In this document: piece after piece, positions 46,388-56,190 of the stretch
How positions within the stretch are numbered: position 1 is the stretch's first letter
Layout of the letters: each line of letters begins with the position of its first letter
Assembly (NCBI GenBank): GCA_027449025.1
Contig: DAIDMK010000010.1
Span: forward strand, 1-64,000
Direction of reading: 5' to 3'
DNA length: 64,000 nucleotides
Origin: Lutibacter sp.
GTDB lineage: Bacteria > Bacteroidota > Bacteroidia > Flavobacteriales > Flavobacteriaceae
Translations under genes and position numbers: made by a program
Notes under the pieces: generated by a model
What the model saw: only the letters and a program-made list of their open reading frames with translations
Told to the model about the DNA's origin: nothing
Database searches by the model: none

Positions 46388-46918
46388 CTACGAGCCAGGG
46401 GCTATTTCTTCCAACACGTCTGATATTGCCATTCTAGGCCTTGAAATCGCGATACGCCCGGAACGAACAAATTGCAATAATTTATAAGGCTTTAATTTTT
46501 GATACATATTGTCTATATCTTCTTTCAAACCTGAAGCCTCAATTACAAAATAGCGCTCTGTAATTGCAATGACGTGCGCTCTTCTGAATTTTAATTTATT
46601 TTGAATATTTTCATCATATAAATATTCCGACGAAATTTTAAACAATGCCGTTTCGTGATAAATAATTTCGTCTTCCGTATGAAAAAAAGCACCAATCACT
46701 TCAATTTGCTTTTCCAACTGAAGCACAACTTTCTTAATCAGTATTTCTGGCACAATCACCACAAATGTAAATCTGTGTACATTCTCAATTTCCGATTCGG
46801 AAACGGCCATGCTTTCAATATTGATATGGCGTTTTAAAAATATTGCAGACAATCTATTCAATATTCCTATATTATTTTCGGTATAAACCGATACTGTAAA
46901 AACTTTTTTTTCTTCCAT
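46388..46918 (-). CDS. ilvN: acetolactate synthase small subunit IlvN
   Basis: A 176-aa regulatory subunit. The ACT domain spans about 4-78 (FTVSVYTENNIGILNRLSAIFLKRHINIESM), where valine normally binds, and a second C-terminal domain spans about 85-170. It starts two bases after ilvB. The final residues and the stop codon are encoded at the edge of the GTCGCGAC repeat, so the repeat may have replaced the original end. Confidence 0.93.
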   Translation of the reverse strand: MEEKKVFTVSVYTENNIGILNRLSAIFLKRHINIESMAVSESEIENVHRFTFVVIVPEILIKKVVLQLEKQIEVIGAFFHTEDEIIYHETALFKISSEYLYDENIQNKLKFRRAHVIAITERYFVIEASGLKEDIDNMYQKLKPYKLLQFVRSGRIAISRPRMAISDVLEEIAPGS

Positions 46919-46920
46919 AA

Positions 46921-48654
46921 TTAAGTCAATCTAATATCTGAAACGCTTGCCCCTGAAGGTATCATAGGGAATACATTACTTTCCGGTTCAATAACAACTT
47001 CCAAAAAATAAGCCTCTTTTGAATCTGTCATTTTTTTGATGGCATCAGCCAAATCTTCACGTTTAGAAACCCTGTTTGATGCTATTCCGTATCCTTCGGA
47101 AATTTTTACAAAATCGGGGTTAGTCATCACTGTTGCAGCATAACGACGGTCGAAAAATAATTCTTGCCATTGTCTTACCATTCCTAAAAAGCTATTATTT
47201 AACACCACAATTTTAACTGCAACTTTGGTTTGAAGTATGGTTCCCAATTCCTGAATGGTCATTTGATAACCGCCATCGCCAATAATGGCAATAACTTCAC
47301 GATCTGGTGCTCCCATTTTTGCGCCTATAGCTGCAGGCAAGCCAAACCCCATAGTTCCCAATCCACCAGAGGTAACATTGCTTCTGGTTTTGTTGAATTT
47401 CGCATAACGCCAGGCAATCATTTGGTGCTGGCCAACATCGGACACAATTACTGCGTCGCCTTTGGTTTCTTTATTGATTTCTACTAAAACTTCACTCATT
47501 GTCAAGCCTTCTTTGGCAGGATTTAATTGATCGTTAATCACTATTTCCTTTTCAATTTCATACAATTTATGAAATTCTTTCATCCATTCCTGATGATTTC
47601 CTTTGTTCACAAATTGCATAATTTTGACCAAAGTTTCTTTTACAGTACCCAAAACGGCCACATCTGTTTTCACATTTTTATCAACTTCGGCAGGGTCAAT
47701 TTCAAAATGAATAATTTTTGCCTGTTTGGCATAGGAATTTAAATTTCCGGTAACGCGGTCATCAAAACGCATTCCAATGGCTATCAACACATCGCATTGG
47801 TTTGTCAGTACGTTAGGTGCATAATTCCCGTGCATCCCAACCATACCCACATGCAAAGGATGGTCTGTTTCCAAGGCCGACAAGCCCAAGCCTGTACAGG
47901 CTGAAGGAATTCCGGTTTTTTCAATAAAATTTCTAAATTCATTTTCCGCAGTACCAAGAATCACCCCTTGACCCCAAACAATCAATGGTTTTTTAGCTTG
48001 GTTTATTAAAGCTGCAGCTTCCTTTACTTTTTCTATTTCCAATGTTGGAATCGCCTTGTAGCTTCTTACCTTTTCGCATTTTTTATATGAAAATTCCAGC
48101 TCGCCAAATTGTGCATCTTTTGTAATGTCAATCAATACAGGTCCTGGGCGACCTGATTTTGCAATATAAAATGCTTTCGCAAAAACTTCGGGAATTTCAC
48201 TGGCCTTGGTAATTTGATAATTCCATTTTGTCACTGGCGTAGAAATTCCGATAATGTCGGTTTCCTGAAATGCATCGGAACCCAATAAATGAGAACCTAC
48301 TTGTCCTGTGATACAAACCAAAGGCGTTGAATCAATTTGTGCATCGGCAATTCCGGTCACCAAATTGGTTGCGCCAGGACCAGAAGTTGCAAAAACAACC
48401 CCAACTTTTCCTGAGACACGTGCAAAGCCTTGTGCCGAATGGATGGCGCCTTGTTCATGGCGCGACAGTACATGATGAAACTGCGCTCGGTATTTGTACA
48501 ATTCATCATAAACCGGCATAATGGCACCTCCAGGATAGCCATAAGCCAATGTTGAACCTTCTTCCAACAAGCATTTGATTACCGCTTCAGCACCTGTCAT
48601 CTTCACCGACTTCACCGCTGTTTTTTCTTGAACTTCTTTCTTTAATGTTTCCAT
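46921..48654 (-). CDS. ilvB: acetolactate synthase large subunit IlvB
   Basis: A 577-aa ThDP enzyme, first common step of branched-chain synthesis. Catalytic Glu67 is in SRHEQGAIHSAQGFAR, the FAD/pyruvate region is ITGQVGSHLLGSDAFQETD, and the ThDP/Mg site GDGGYQMTIQEL lies near 454. It is placed between ilvD and ilvN with gaps of 4 and 2 bases. Confidence 0.96.
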   Translation of the reverse strand: METLKKEVQEKTAVKSVKMTGAEAVIKCLLEEGSTLAYGYPGGAIMPVYDELYKYRAQFHHVLSRHEQGAIHSAQGFARVSGKVGVVFATSGPGATNLVTGIADAQIDSTPLVCITGQVGSHLLGSDAFQETDIIGISTPVTKWNYQITKASEIPEVFAKAFYIAKSGRPGPVLIDITKDAQFGELEFSYKKCEKVRSYKAIPTLEIEKVKEAAALINQAKKPLIVWGQGVILGTAENEFRNFIEKTGIPSACTGLGLSALETDHPLHVGMVGMHGNYAPNVLTNQCDVLIAIGMRFDDRVTGNLNSYAKQAKIIHFEIDPAEVDKNVKTDVAVLGTVKETLVKIMQFVNKGNHQEWMKEFHKLYEIEKEIVINDQLNPAKEGLTMSEVLVEINKETKGDAVIVSDVGQHQMIAWRYAKFNKTRSNVTSGGLGTMGFGLPAAIGAKMGAPDREVIAIIGDGGYQMTIQELGTILQTKVAVKIVVLNNSFLGMVRQWQELFFDRRYAATVMTNPDFVKISEGYGIASNRVSKREDLADAIKKMTDSKEAYFLEVVIEPESNVFPMIPSGASVSDIRLT

Positions 48655-48658
48655 TCCT

Positions 48659-50341
48659 TTAAAATTTATCCGTTACACAACCTTCAGAAGCCGTGGAAAC
48701 GCTTTTAGCATATTTGTACAATATTCCTTTTTTATGTTTTGGCTCAGGCGCTTTCCATACTGCTTTTCTAAAAATCAGTTCATCCTCAGTCAATTTTACA
48801 TTGATTGTTTTATTTTTAGCATCAATCACAATCACATCACCATCTCTTACTAATGCAATTACACCGCCCGATTGTGCTTCTGGGGTAATATGTCCCACCA
48901 CAAATCCGTGCGTACCGCCCGAAAAACGTCCGTCCGTTACCAATGCAACAGATTTTCCCAAACCTGCACCCATAATCATAGAAGTAGGTTTTAACATTTC
49001 AGGCATTCCCGGTCCGCCTCTTGGGCCAACATAGCGTATCACCACCACATCGCCTTTTGCAACTTTTCCTGAACCAATGCCTTCATTTGCCTCTTGTTCT
49101 CCATCAAAAACAACTGCCTTTCCTTCAAATAAATCTCCTTCATTTCCGCTTATTTTGGCAACAGATCCATCCGTGGCCAGATTTCCGTATAAAATTTGAA
49201 TGTTCCCTGTTGATTTCAAGGCTTTTTCAGTGGTATGAATTACGTGCTGGTCTTCTTCAAAACTTAATGCTGTTACATTTGCCAAATTTTCTGCCAAAGT
49301 TTTGCCAGTAACCGTCATACAATCGCCGTACAACAATCCTTTTTCCAATAAATATTTCATCACGGCAGGTGTTCCGCCAACGCCGTGAACATCTTCCATT
49401 AAGTACTCTCCACTGGGTTTTAAATCGGCAATAACCGGAGTTCTGTCGCTCACACGTTGAAAATCTTCCAAGGTAAAATCGATATCCGCCGCATGGGCAA
49501 TCGCCAAATAATGCAATACGGCATTGGTTGATCCGCCTAAAGCATTTACCAAAGCCACTGCATTTTCAAGTGATTTTTTGGTAATGATATCCATGGGTTT
49601 TAAATCGAGTTCCAGTAAATTTTTAATGGCCGAAGCAATTCTTTCAGTTTCTGTTTCTTTTTGTGGATTTTCCGCAGGAATCGAGGAATTGTAAGGCAAT
49701 GCAAAACCCAAAGCTTCTATGGAGGATGCCATCGTATTGGCCGTGTACATTCCACCGCAGGCACCTGCTCCCGGAATGGCATTTTTTATAATTTCCCTAA
49801 ATTCTTCTTCTGAAATCACACCGGCAATTTTTTGTCCGAGTGCCTCAAAGGCAGAAACGATATTCAATTTTTTTCCTTGGTATCTTCCCGAAGCAATCGT
49901 TCCTCCGTAAACCATTAATGATGGTCGGTTCAATCGCAACATCGCTATAATGGCACCGGGCATATTTTTATCGCAGCCAACAACAGTCACCAAAGCATCA
50001 TAACTTTGAGCATTCATCACCACCTCAATGGAATCGGCAATAATGTCGCGTGAAGGCAAGGAATAATTCATTCCAGATGTTCCCATAGAAATACCATCAC
50101 TTACGCCAATGGTGTTAAAAACAAGTCCGACCTGTTGTTTTTTATTGACTTCCGCTTTAATATTATGGGCCAAATTGTTCAGGTGCATATTGCACGGATT
50201 TCCGTCGAAACCTGTGCTTGCAATGCCCACTTGTGGTTTTTTCATGTCTTCGTCTGTCAAACCAACTCCATATAACATGGCTTGGGCAGCAGGCTGAGTT
50301 TCGTCCTGTGTGACTCTTTTACTGTACTTATTTAATTGCAT
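48659..50341 (-). CDS. ilvD: dihydroxy-acid dehydratase IlvD
   Basis: A 560-aa Fe-S dehydratase. The cluster cysteines C50, C123 (GCDKNMPG) and C195 ([12 protein letters not shown]) are all present. It makes the 2-oxo acids that lead to isoleucine, valine and leucine. It is the first structural gene of the ilv operon, 210 bases downstream of a leader-terminator. Confidence 0.96.
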   Translation of the reverse strand: MQLNKYSKRVTQDETQPAAQAMLYGVGLTDEDMKKPQVGIASTGFDGNPCNMHLNNLAHNIKAEVNKKQQVGLVFNTIGVSDGISMGTSGMNYSLPSRDIIADSIEVVMNAQSYDALVTVVGCDKNMPGAIIAMLRLNRPSLMVYGGTIASGRYQGKKLNIVSAFEALGQKIAGVISEEEFREIIKNAIPGAGACGGMYTANTMASSIEALGFALPYNSSIPAENPQKETETERIASAIKNLLELDLKPMDIITKKSLENAVALVNALGGSTNAVLHYLAIAHAADIDFTLEDFQRVSDRTPVIADLKPSGEYLMEDVHGVGGTPAVMKYLLEKGLLYGDCMTVTGKTLAENLANVTALSFEEDQHVIHTTEKALKSTGNIQILYGNLATDGSVAKISGNEGDLFEGKAVVFDGEQEANEGIGSGKVAKGDVVVIRYVGPRGGPGMPEMLKPTSMIMGAGLGKSVALVTDGRFSGGTHGFVVGHITPEAQSGGVIALVRDGDVIVIDAKNKTINVKLTEDELIFRKAVWKAPEPKHKKGILYKYAKSVSTASEGCVTDKF

Positions 50342-50551
50342 TTATTTAGTATTCTTTTTAATTCTGTTAAAATTTATCTATAAACCTCAGTTTTAATCAC
50401 TGGTTTTTAATGAAGGTCAAATTTAAACCAGGTATTTGTTTTGTGCCCTTGACATTTGCTTGTTTTACAGTATCCACTTGTTGTTAATTTTAGTTATATT
50501 ACTGTAGCTCATATAGTTAAGCCTTTTGTTTTTACAATGATTATCCCATAA

Positions 50552-50585
50552 AAAAACCTTCCTAATCGCTATTAGGAAGGTTTTT
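50552..50585 (-). terminator. attenuator terminator of the ilv operon
   Basis: A 15-bp perfect stem (AAAAACCTTCCTAAT paired with ATTAGGAAGGTTTTT, loop of 4) is followed on the minus strand by a T run. It lies between the Ile/Leu/Val leader and ilvD, on the same strand. The leader end carries AAGGAGGTTAGG, which can pair partly with its left arm and so act as an antiterminator. It cannot serve the 517-aa gene without also cutting off the leader. Confidence 0.8.
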
Positions 50586-50616
50586 ATAATTTTTTTATGA
50601 AACTAAAACAACATCC

Positions 50617-50682
50617 CTAACCTCCTTGTGAAATAATCACAGAGACACGAATAACGAGGATATTTAGAATTACTCTTTTCAT
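50617..50682 (-). CDS. ilvL: Ile/Leu/Val-rich leader peptide of the ilv operon
   Basis: A 21-aa frame starts at 50682 with MKR and a core VILNILVIRVSVII, then SQGG and TAG. Twelve of 14 core positions are the branched-chain residues except N, R and S insertions; counting exactly, I, L and V make up 11 of residues 4-17. It precedes a strong terminator and then ilvD, all on the same strand. This is the classical arrangement of ilv attenuation: plentiful charged tRNAs let the ribosome finish and the terminator form. I name it by function; no homologue search was possible. Confidence 0.75.
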   Translation of the reverse strand: MKRVILNILVIRVSVIISQGG

Positions 50683-50688
50683 TAGAGG

Positions 50689-50696
50689 CAAATATG
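50689..50696 (-). promoter_or_regulatory. promoter -7-like box of the ilv leader
   Basis: CATATTTG on the minus strand differs from TAnnTTTG at one base and lies six bases before the leader ATG, as in the arginine leader. A -33 element is not clear. Confidence 0.4.
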
Positions 50697-50737
50697 GGAA
50701 TTAATTATTAAAACCCACATAAAATATGCGTTTTTTT

Positions 50738-52291
50738 TTATTTTATCAATTTTCCTGCCTTTTTTCTTATGATTTCTTCTACAGAAACATGCTGAATTTT
50801 ACTTTCCAGCCAAGACAAAATATCCAAATATAAGAACGCACGTTTTTCATAAGGGTGATCTTCATATTTAAGCAATTCCTCATGCAAATTAACAAATGCT
50901 TTGTGAAGTTCCTGCGGATAAATATATTTTAAGTTTTTTAGGAATTGAATCATTTTGCGCTGTACCTGATGCAAATCGTTCATTTTAATCAAAAACTGAT
51001 AGGTTGATACAATTAATTTATCAATATTATCATCCAATCCGGCATCATAATGGGTCACCAGATTTAACACGCGGGAAAAGCACAACAGATCTTCACGCAT
51101 TTTCAACTCTTTATTGTCGATAATTTTTTCTAGGTAAAAAATACATTCCTCATTTTTGCCGGCGCCAAAATACATACAGGCAATTTTATAATAAAAAACC
51201 ATAATATGATGTGCATCAATATTGTTTTCATATTTATGGATTTCCTTCAACAAACTTGACACAAAACTCAGTCCTTCCGTAAATTTTCCCTCTAAAAAGT
51301 AATAGTTTAATTTATTTTGATTGGAGTATAAAAAAGCCAAAGTCTTGGTGTTTTCATTCATTGTAATATTTTCATCTTTGATATCGGATGTTAAATGTTC
51401 AAGAACACTGATATATTTTGTTTTAAGTTTGATTAAATAAAGTGATTCCAATAAATAATTGACACCTTTTAAATAAAATACCGGATTCTGGATTTTCATA
51501 TCTGGATTTTCCTCAAATAAATCGACCCATTTTTGGGAATACCGATAACTCAACACAAAATCCTGCAAAATAAAGCTGCGCCACAAATAAGCCTGGTACA
51601 AAAACAATTTTTCCCTGAAACCCAATTCAGAAAACTTATATTTCGGCAACTGTTTTTCAAAATAGGTCGTCACCCTTTTCAATCCCTTATTGTCTTTTAC
51701 ATAACCTTCTTTCAAAAACAAGCTATACAATTGAAGCGAAAGATTTGACAATTTACTGATACGAACGTTTTTTAAGCTCAGTTCTTTTGCCTGAATGGCC
51801 AATTCATCGGCACGGTTGCTCATGCTTCGAGTAATATATTGAGATTCTATCACTTTTTCAAACTCAACAATTTCATAAGCCAAATTGTTTTCGCCATTGT
51901 TAAGTGCCAACTCTTTTGCCTTCTCCAAAATTTTTAAGCTTTGCTTGTACAAGCCTTTATTGTACAAAATTGCGGAGAAATCAAATTGCTCCCTAATATG
52001 TGCCCTCACATTTTGATGTACGGGATTAAAGCGCAAACTCACCAAAATTTGCTTGTACAAATGTGCTTTTGTGTTTGATATTTGTTGCTTTTTGATGTTG
52101 GTTTTGCTTAAAATCAATTCATCATCATAGGTTGTCACTTTATCCAATAAATTAAATAAACTCATGAAGTTTGCTTCTGCATTTCCGCCCAATCTGCCCG
52201 CATACAGTTTAAATTGTCTCTTTTCCGATTTAGAAAGGGACTTCACCAACATAAAAAGCGCATCTTTTTGATCAATAGCCATTGTAACCAA
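50738..52291 (-). CDS. conserved helical (TPR-like) protein of unknown function
   Basis: A 517-aa protein, almost all alpha-helical, with no signal peptide. It opens with KDALFMLVKSLSKSEKRQFKLYAG, a motif of a Bacteroidota-restricted family that I know only as hypothetical. From about 115 onward helix pairs such as NKGLYKQSLKILEKAKELALNNGENNLAYEI look like tetratricopeptide-type repeats, so a protein-binding scaffold is likely. The start may be 52282 (MAIDQ). It sits just upstream of the ilv leader and divergent from leuA. Confidence 0.8.
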   Translation of the reverse strand: MVTMAIDQKDALFMLVKSLSKSEKRQFKLYAGRLGGNAEANFMSLFNLLDKVTTYDDELILSKTNIKKQQISNTKAHLYKQILVSLRFNPVHQNVRAHIREQFDFSAILYNKGLYKQSLKILEKAKELALNNGENNLAYEIVEFEKVIESQYITRSMSNRADELAIQAKELSLKNVRISKLSNLSLQLYSLFLKEGYVKDNKGLKRVTTYFEKQLPKYKFSELGFREKLFLYQAYLWRSFILQDFVLSYRYSQKWVDLFEENPDMKIQNPVFYLKGVNYLLESLYLIKLKTKYISVLEHLTSDIKDENITMNENTKTLAFLYSNQNKLNYYFLEGKFTEGLSFVSSLLKEIHKYENNIDAHHIMVFYYKIACMYFGAGKNEECIFYLEKIIDNKELKMREDLLCFSRVLNLVTHYDAGLDDNIDKLIVSTYQFLIKMNDLHQVQRKMIQFLKNLKYIYPQELHKAFVNLHEELLKYEDHPYEKRAFLYLDILSWLESKIQHVSVEEIIRKKAGKLIK

Positions 52292-52394
52292 ATTATTTTT
52301 ATTGTATTGAACTACAGATATTTATCTATTCAGTTTTAGGGTTGAATATAGTAAACCATCCTATTTACAAAAGTATATAAAAAATTCATACCCC

Positions 52395-52402
52395 TATTTT
52401 TG
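52395..52402 (+). promoter_or_regulatory. promoter -7 box of leuA
   Basis: TATTTTTG (TAnnTTTG) ends 31 bases before the leuA start. No leucine-rich leader frame follows; the only ATG in between is followed at once by a stop. Confidence 0.5.
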
Positions 52403-52433
52403 AGCATCTATAATGTGATAAAATAAATTAATA

Positions 52434-53609
52434 ATGAGTATAAACAACGTTCAAATTTTTGACACAACCTTAAGAGATGGGGAGCAAGTGCCTGGCTGTA
52501 AGTTAAATACTGAACAAAAACTAATCATTGCAAACCGTCTTGACATTTTAGGCGTTGACGTGATTGAGGCAGGATTTCCAGTTTCTAGCCCGGGCGATTA
52601 TAATTCGGTTTTAGAAATTTCAAGAATAGTTAAAAATGCCACCGTTTGCGGACTTACACGAGCAAATCAAAAAGATATTGAAGTTGCAGCCGCAGCTTTA
52701 AAATATGCAAAACGTCCAAGAATTCATACAGGGATTGGAACTTCCGATTCACATATTCTATATAAATTCAACTCAACTCAGGACAAAATAATTGAACGCG
52801 CCATTCAGGCCGTTTCTTACGCAAAAAAATATGTTGAAGATGTTGAGTTTTATGCAGAAGATGCCGGAAGAACCGACAATGAATTTTTGGCTAAAATTTG
52901 CGAGCAGGTTATTAAAGCAGGTGCAACTGTTTTAAATATTCCCGATACCACAGGCTATTGTTTGCCCGATGAATATGGAGCAAAAATTAAATATTTGAAA
53001 GAAAATGTTAAAGGCATCCACAACGTAACGATTTCCTGTCATTGCCACAATGATTTAGGTTTGGCTACAGCCAACGCCATCGCTGGCGTTCAAAACGGCG
53101 CACGCCAAATTGAATGTACTATTAACGGAATTGGAGAGCGTGCTGGAAACACCGCCTTGGAAGAAGTCGTTATGATTTTAAAACAGCATCCATATTTGAA
53201 TTTAGACACCAATGTCAACACAAAATTATTGTACCAAACCAGTCAGTTAGTGCAGCAAAGTATGGGAATGATTGTGCAGCCAAACAAGGCTATTATTGGT
53301 GAAAATGCCTTTGCGCACAGTTCTGGAATCCATCAAGACGGCGTAATCAAAAACAGGGAAACCTACGAAATCATCAACCCGTCCGATGTTGGCGTAAACG
53401 AATCCTCTATTATATTAACTGCCCGAAGCGGAAGGGCTGCCTTGGCTTATCGCGCCAAAAACGTGGGTTACGACCTTACTAAAGTTGAATTGGACGATAT
53501 TTATCCTCAGTTTCTTCAATTTGCCGATCATCACAAAGAAGTGAACGATAACGACATTCACCATTTAATGGAGTTGAATCGAATCCATAAATCAAGTATT
53601 GCCATTTAA
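52434..53609 (+). CDS. leuA: 2-isopropylmalate synthase LeuA (short form)
   Basis: A 391-aa DRE-TIM barrel enzyme: [13 protein letters not shown] at 9-21, the [15 protein letters not shown] metal site near 202-216, and [17 protein letters not shown] near 232. SSGIHQDGV lies in the linker subdomain. The usual C-terminal leucine-feedback domain (about 120 aa) is missing, so allosteric inhibition by leucine is not expected in the normal way. Such short forms could also act as citramalate or homocitrate synthase; the adjacent leuB favours the leucine pathway. Confidence 0.88.
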   Translation: MSINNVQIFDTTLRDGEQVPGCKLNTEQKLIIANRLDILGVDVIEAGFPVSSPGDYNSVLEISRIVKNATVCGLTRANQKDIEVAAAALKYAKRPRIHTGIGTSDSHILYKFNSTQDKIIERAIQAVSYAKKYVEDVEFYAEDAGRTDNEFLAKICEQVIKAGATVLNIPDTTGYCLPDEYGAKIKYLKENVKGIHNVTISCHCHNDLGLATANAIAGVQNGARQIECTINGIGERAGNTALEEVVMILKQHPYLNLDTNVNTKLLYQTSQLVQQSMGMIVQPNKAIIGENAFAHSSGIHQDGVIKNRETYEIINPSDVGVNESSIILTARSGRAALAYRAKNVGYDLTKVELDDIYPQFLQFADHHKEVNDNDIHHLMELNRIHKSSIAI

Positions 53610-53730
53610 TTTTTAAGCAAAAAAAGGAGAACAGCAATTGTTCTTAACAAAATAATCATTATTTTAACGGGATGATTCGTAAGGTCTTGGAATTAAATTA
53701 AGCAATGACCTTTAAAAAGAAATAAAATCC

Positions 53731-54846
53731 ATGAAATTAAAAATAGCTGTACTATCGGGTGATGGAATTGGTCCAGAGGTAACCCAACAAGCCATCAAAG
53801 TTTTAAATGCCATTGCAGAAAAATACCACCATGTCTTTAACTTTAAAAAAGCAATTGTGGGTGCAAAAGCAATTGAGGAAACAGGAAGTCCTTTACCAGA
53901 AGAAACGCTGAAAATTTGCGCTGATTCCGATGCTATTTTATTTGGAACCGTTGGTGATCCAAAATATGACAGTAACCCAAATGCAAAAGTTCGTCCTGAA
54001 CAAGGATTGATCAAACTCAGAAAAAGCTTGGGATTGTTTGCCAATATTCATCCGTTAATAACTTATAATTCCTTAATTCATCGATCAAATTTAAAGAAGG
54101 ATGTTGTTAAAGGAGCCGACTTTGTGATTTATCGTGAATTGACCAGTGGTATTTATTATGGGGAAAAAAATTTAAGTGAAGACGGGAATACCGCTTCCGA
54201 CAATTGCACCTATACCTCTGAAGAAATTGACAGAATCTCCCATTTGGCATTCAAAGCAGCGCATGTCAGAAGAAAAAAACTGACTTTGGTTGATAAAGCC
54301 AATGTGTTAGAAACATCACGTCTTTGGCGGAAAAGAGTGCTGGAAATCTCAAAAATTTACCCTGATGTAAAAGTGGAATTTTTATTTGTTGACCATGCTG
54401 CCACACAACTTATTTTGAACCCAAAACAATTTGATGTTATTTTAACTGAAAACATGTTTGGTGATATTTTGACTGATGAAGCCAGTGTTATATCAGGCTC
54501 AGTTGGCTTATTGGCTTCTGCTTCTGTGGGGCAATATCACGCATTATTTGAACCCGTTCACGGGTATTATCCGCAAAAAAAAGGTAAGAATATTGCCAAT
54601 CCGTTGGCTACAATTTTAGCTGTAGCTATGTTATTGGATCATTTTAAATTGTATGATGAAGCAGAAAATATTCGGGTTGCCGTTGAAAAATCTATAGATT
54701 TAAATATTTCAACACCCGATTTAAATACTACAAACCATTTCTCAACCACCAGTGTCGGTAATTTTATTAGCGATTTTATTTTGGATGATGAAAATACGTT
54801 TTACAACAAACACAATATAGATTTGGGGCAATCAACCATTATTTAG
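53731..54846 (+). CDS. leuB: 3-isopropylmalate dehydrogenase LeuB
   Basis: A 371-aa beta-decarboxylating dehydrogenase: VLSGDGIGPEVT at 6-17, KVRPEQGLIKLRKSLGLFANIHP near 89-111, VDKANVLETSRLWR near 193 and NMFGDILTDEAS for metal and NAD binding. It lies 121 bases after leuA. leuC and leuD, needed for the step between, are not in the window. Confidence 0.94.
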   Translation: MKLKIAVLSGDGIGPEVTQQAIKVLNAIAEKYHHVFNFKKAIVGAKAIEETGSPLPEETLKICADSDAILFGTVGDPKYDSNPNAKVRPEQGLIKLRKSLGLFANIHPLITYNSLIHRSNLKKDVVKGADFVIYRELTSGIYYGEKNLSEDGNTASDNCTYTSEEIDRISHLAFKAAHVRRKKLTLVDKANVLETSRLWRKRVLEISKIYPDVKVEFLFVDHAATQLILNPKQFDVILTENMFGDILTDEASVISGSVGLLASASVGQYHALFEPVHGYYPQKKGKNIANPLATILAVAMLLDHFKLYDEAENIRVAVEKSIDLNISTPDLNTTNHFSTTSVGNFISDFILDDENTFYNKHNIDLGQSTII

Positions 54847-54988
54847 CCCCCTAACCCTCGAAAGGGACAGTGTGTTAAAAAATGTGCGACATAGCAATCA
54901 TTGTGGGTGAGATGGGGTGCAAACACCAACTGGTGCGGTGGTATTAAAATTTTAGATTTCATAATAATTCATCTTTAATTATTAGTTC

Positions 54989-55023
54989 TTTGAGATTAGG
55001 GGACGTTTTATTGCTTAATTTTG
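54989..55023 (+). promoter_or_regulatory. promoter of the nitroreductase pseudogene
   Basis: TTTG at 54989-54992 and TAATTTTG at 55016-55023 are 23 bases apart. The pseudogene ATG follows after four bases. It may still drive the cysE-cysM pair downstream. Confidence 0.55.
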
Positions 55024-55027
55024 CGCT

Positions 55028-55370
55028 ATGGAAAAACATGAAAACCCTATTGATGCACTAAACTATCATCAATCGGTAAGGGTTTATAATAATTCCAAGG
55101 AAATTGATTTTGAAATTTTGAAAAGGTGCATTCAGCAAACCACCTTAGCCAACAACAATATGCAGTTGTGGAAATTTCATTATATCGTTTCTAAAACACC
55201 TTATAAAAGAATTAACGATTGCCTGTTTGTATCAACCTGCGGCAACTACCACAAAACAAATGGTTGTGGTAGTGATTAGTATAACTATTTCCTACGGAAT
55301 CAGAAAACCAAGGGACATTTATAAAGAGCGATTTAGAATTCCTTTTGAAGAAATTTATAAACAATGGTAA
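55028..55370 (+). pseudogene. nitroreductase family gene, frameshifted and internally deleted
   Basis: The first frame reads ENPIDALNYHQSVRVYNN and NNNMQLWKFHYIVSK, the FMN-binding start of nitroreductases, and stops at 55279. From 55221 the third frame continues ACLYQPAATTTKQMVVVVI, then jumps to SYGIRKPRDIYKERFRIPFE and ends IYKQW at 55370, the normal C-terminus. So one frameshift lies near 55220 and about 100 codons of the middle are missing. The product cannot bind FMN properly. Confidence 0.85.
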
Positions 55371-55401
55371 TTATTTTTAAAATAACACGTCAAATATACC
55401 T

Positions 55402-56190
55402 ATGACAACAGAAGAAATTATTCAGCAAATTATCTCAAACAAAAACAGGCCTCATTTAAATTTCAGTCTGAAACACAAGACCGAAAAATTCACGGACAAC
55501 CTGTTTTATACCTTATTTGATGCAGAAGCCTGTGTTCCAAAAAATATTGAAATACTAGAAATCGATTTCAAAGAAATCTATAAATTGGCTTGTTTGGTTC
55601 AAGATGGTTCTTGCAAAGAGATTTGGAACAGTTTCTTGACTAAATTGCCTATTATTTTAGAAAATTTAAATTTAGATGCACTGGAACTCTATGAAAATGA
55701 TCCTGCTTCAAATAATCTAGAAGAAATTTATTTGGCCTATCCCGGCTTTTATGCCATTGCGATTTATCGATTCAGCCACGAGCTTTTCTTGTTAAAAACG
55801 CCTCTAATCCCAAGATTGATGAGCGAATATGCCCACAGCAAAACTGGAACCGACATTCATCCGGGCGCAACCATTGGCAAGTCCTTTTTTATAGATCACG
55901 CCACGGGGACTGTTATTGGCGAAACTTGCGTGATTAAGAATCATGTGAAAATTTATCAGGGCGTTACCTTGGGCGCTTTACAGGTTGATAAAAATTTGAA
56001 AGACACAAAACGCCATCCAACAGTAGAAAACAACGTCACTATTTATGCCAACGCCACCATTTTGGGCGGAAACACGGTAATAGGCGAAAACAGTACCATT
56101 GGCGGTAACGTGTGGATTACGGAATCCGTACCAAAAAATTCCATTGTTTACCATACCCACGAAACGAAACTTAAACCAAAAAGAAGATGA
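55402..56190 (+). CDS. serine O-acetyltransferase (EpsC/CysE type)
   Basis: A 262-aa enzyme. The helical N-terminal domain (1-140) is followed by the left-handed beta-helix with hexapeptide repeats: GTDIHPGATIGKSFFIDHATGTVIGE near 153-178, then VKIYQGVTLGAL and ATILGGNTVIGENSTIGG. Active-site His and Asp lie in FFIDHATG. It makes O-acetylserine for the cysteine synthase encoded next; the stop and start overlap as ATGATGA, so the two partners are made together. Confidence 0.94.
   Translation: MTTEEIIQQIISNKNRPHLNFSLKHKTEKFTDNLFYTLFDAEACVPKNIEILEIDFKEIYKLACLVQDGSCKEIWNSFLTKLPIILENLNLDALELYENDPASNNLEEIYLAYPGFYAIAIYRFSHELFLLKTPLIPRLMSEYAHSKTGTDIHPGATIGKSFFIDHATGTVIGETCVIKNHVKIYQGVTLGALQVDKNLKDTKRHPTVENNVTIYANATILGGNTVIGENSTIGGNVWITESVPKNSIVYHTHETKLKPKRR

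Noticed and set aside
48693-49034. Plus-strand frame of 113 aa inside ilvD, and similar long antisense frames in ilvC, rsmH-mraZ and fabD
   Set aside because: All lie opposite conserved enzymes and have no independent motifs.
50465-50512. Short minus-strand frame (15 aa) between the ilv attenuator and ilvD
   Set aside because: It begins MSYSNITK and has no run of Ile, Leu or Val codons. The frame at 50617-50682 is the far better leader.
52412-52433. Possible leucine leader ahead of leuA
   Set aside because: The only ATG after the promoter box is followed directly by TGA and no terminator hairpin is present.
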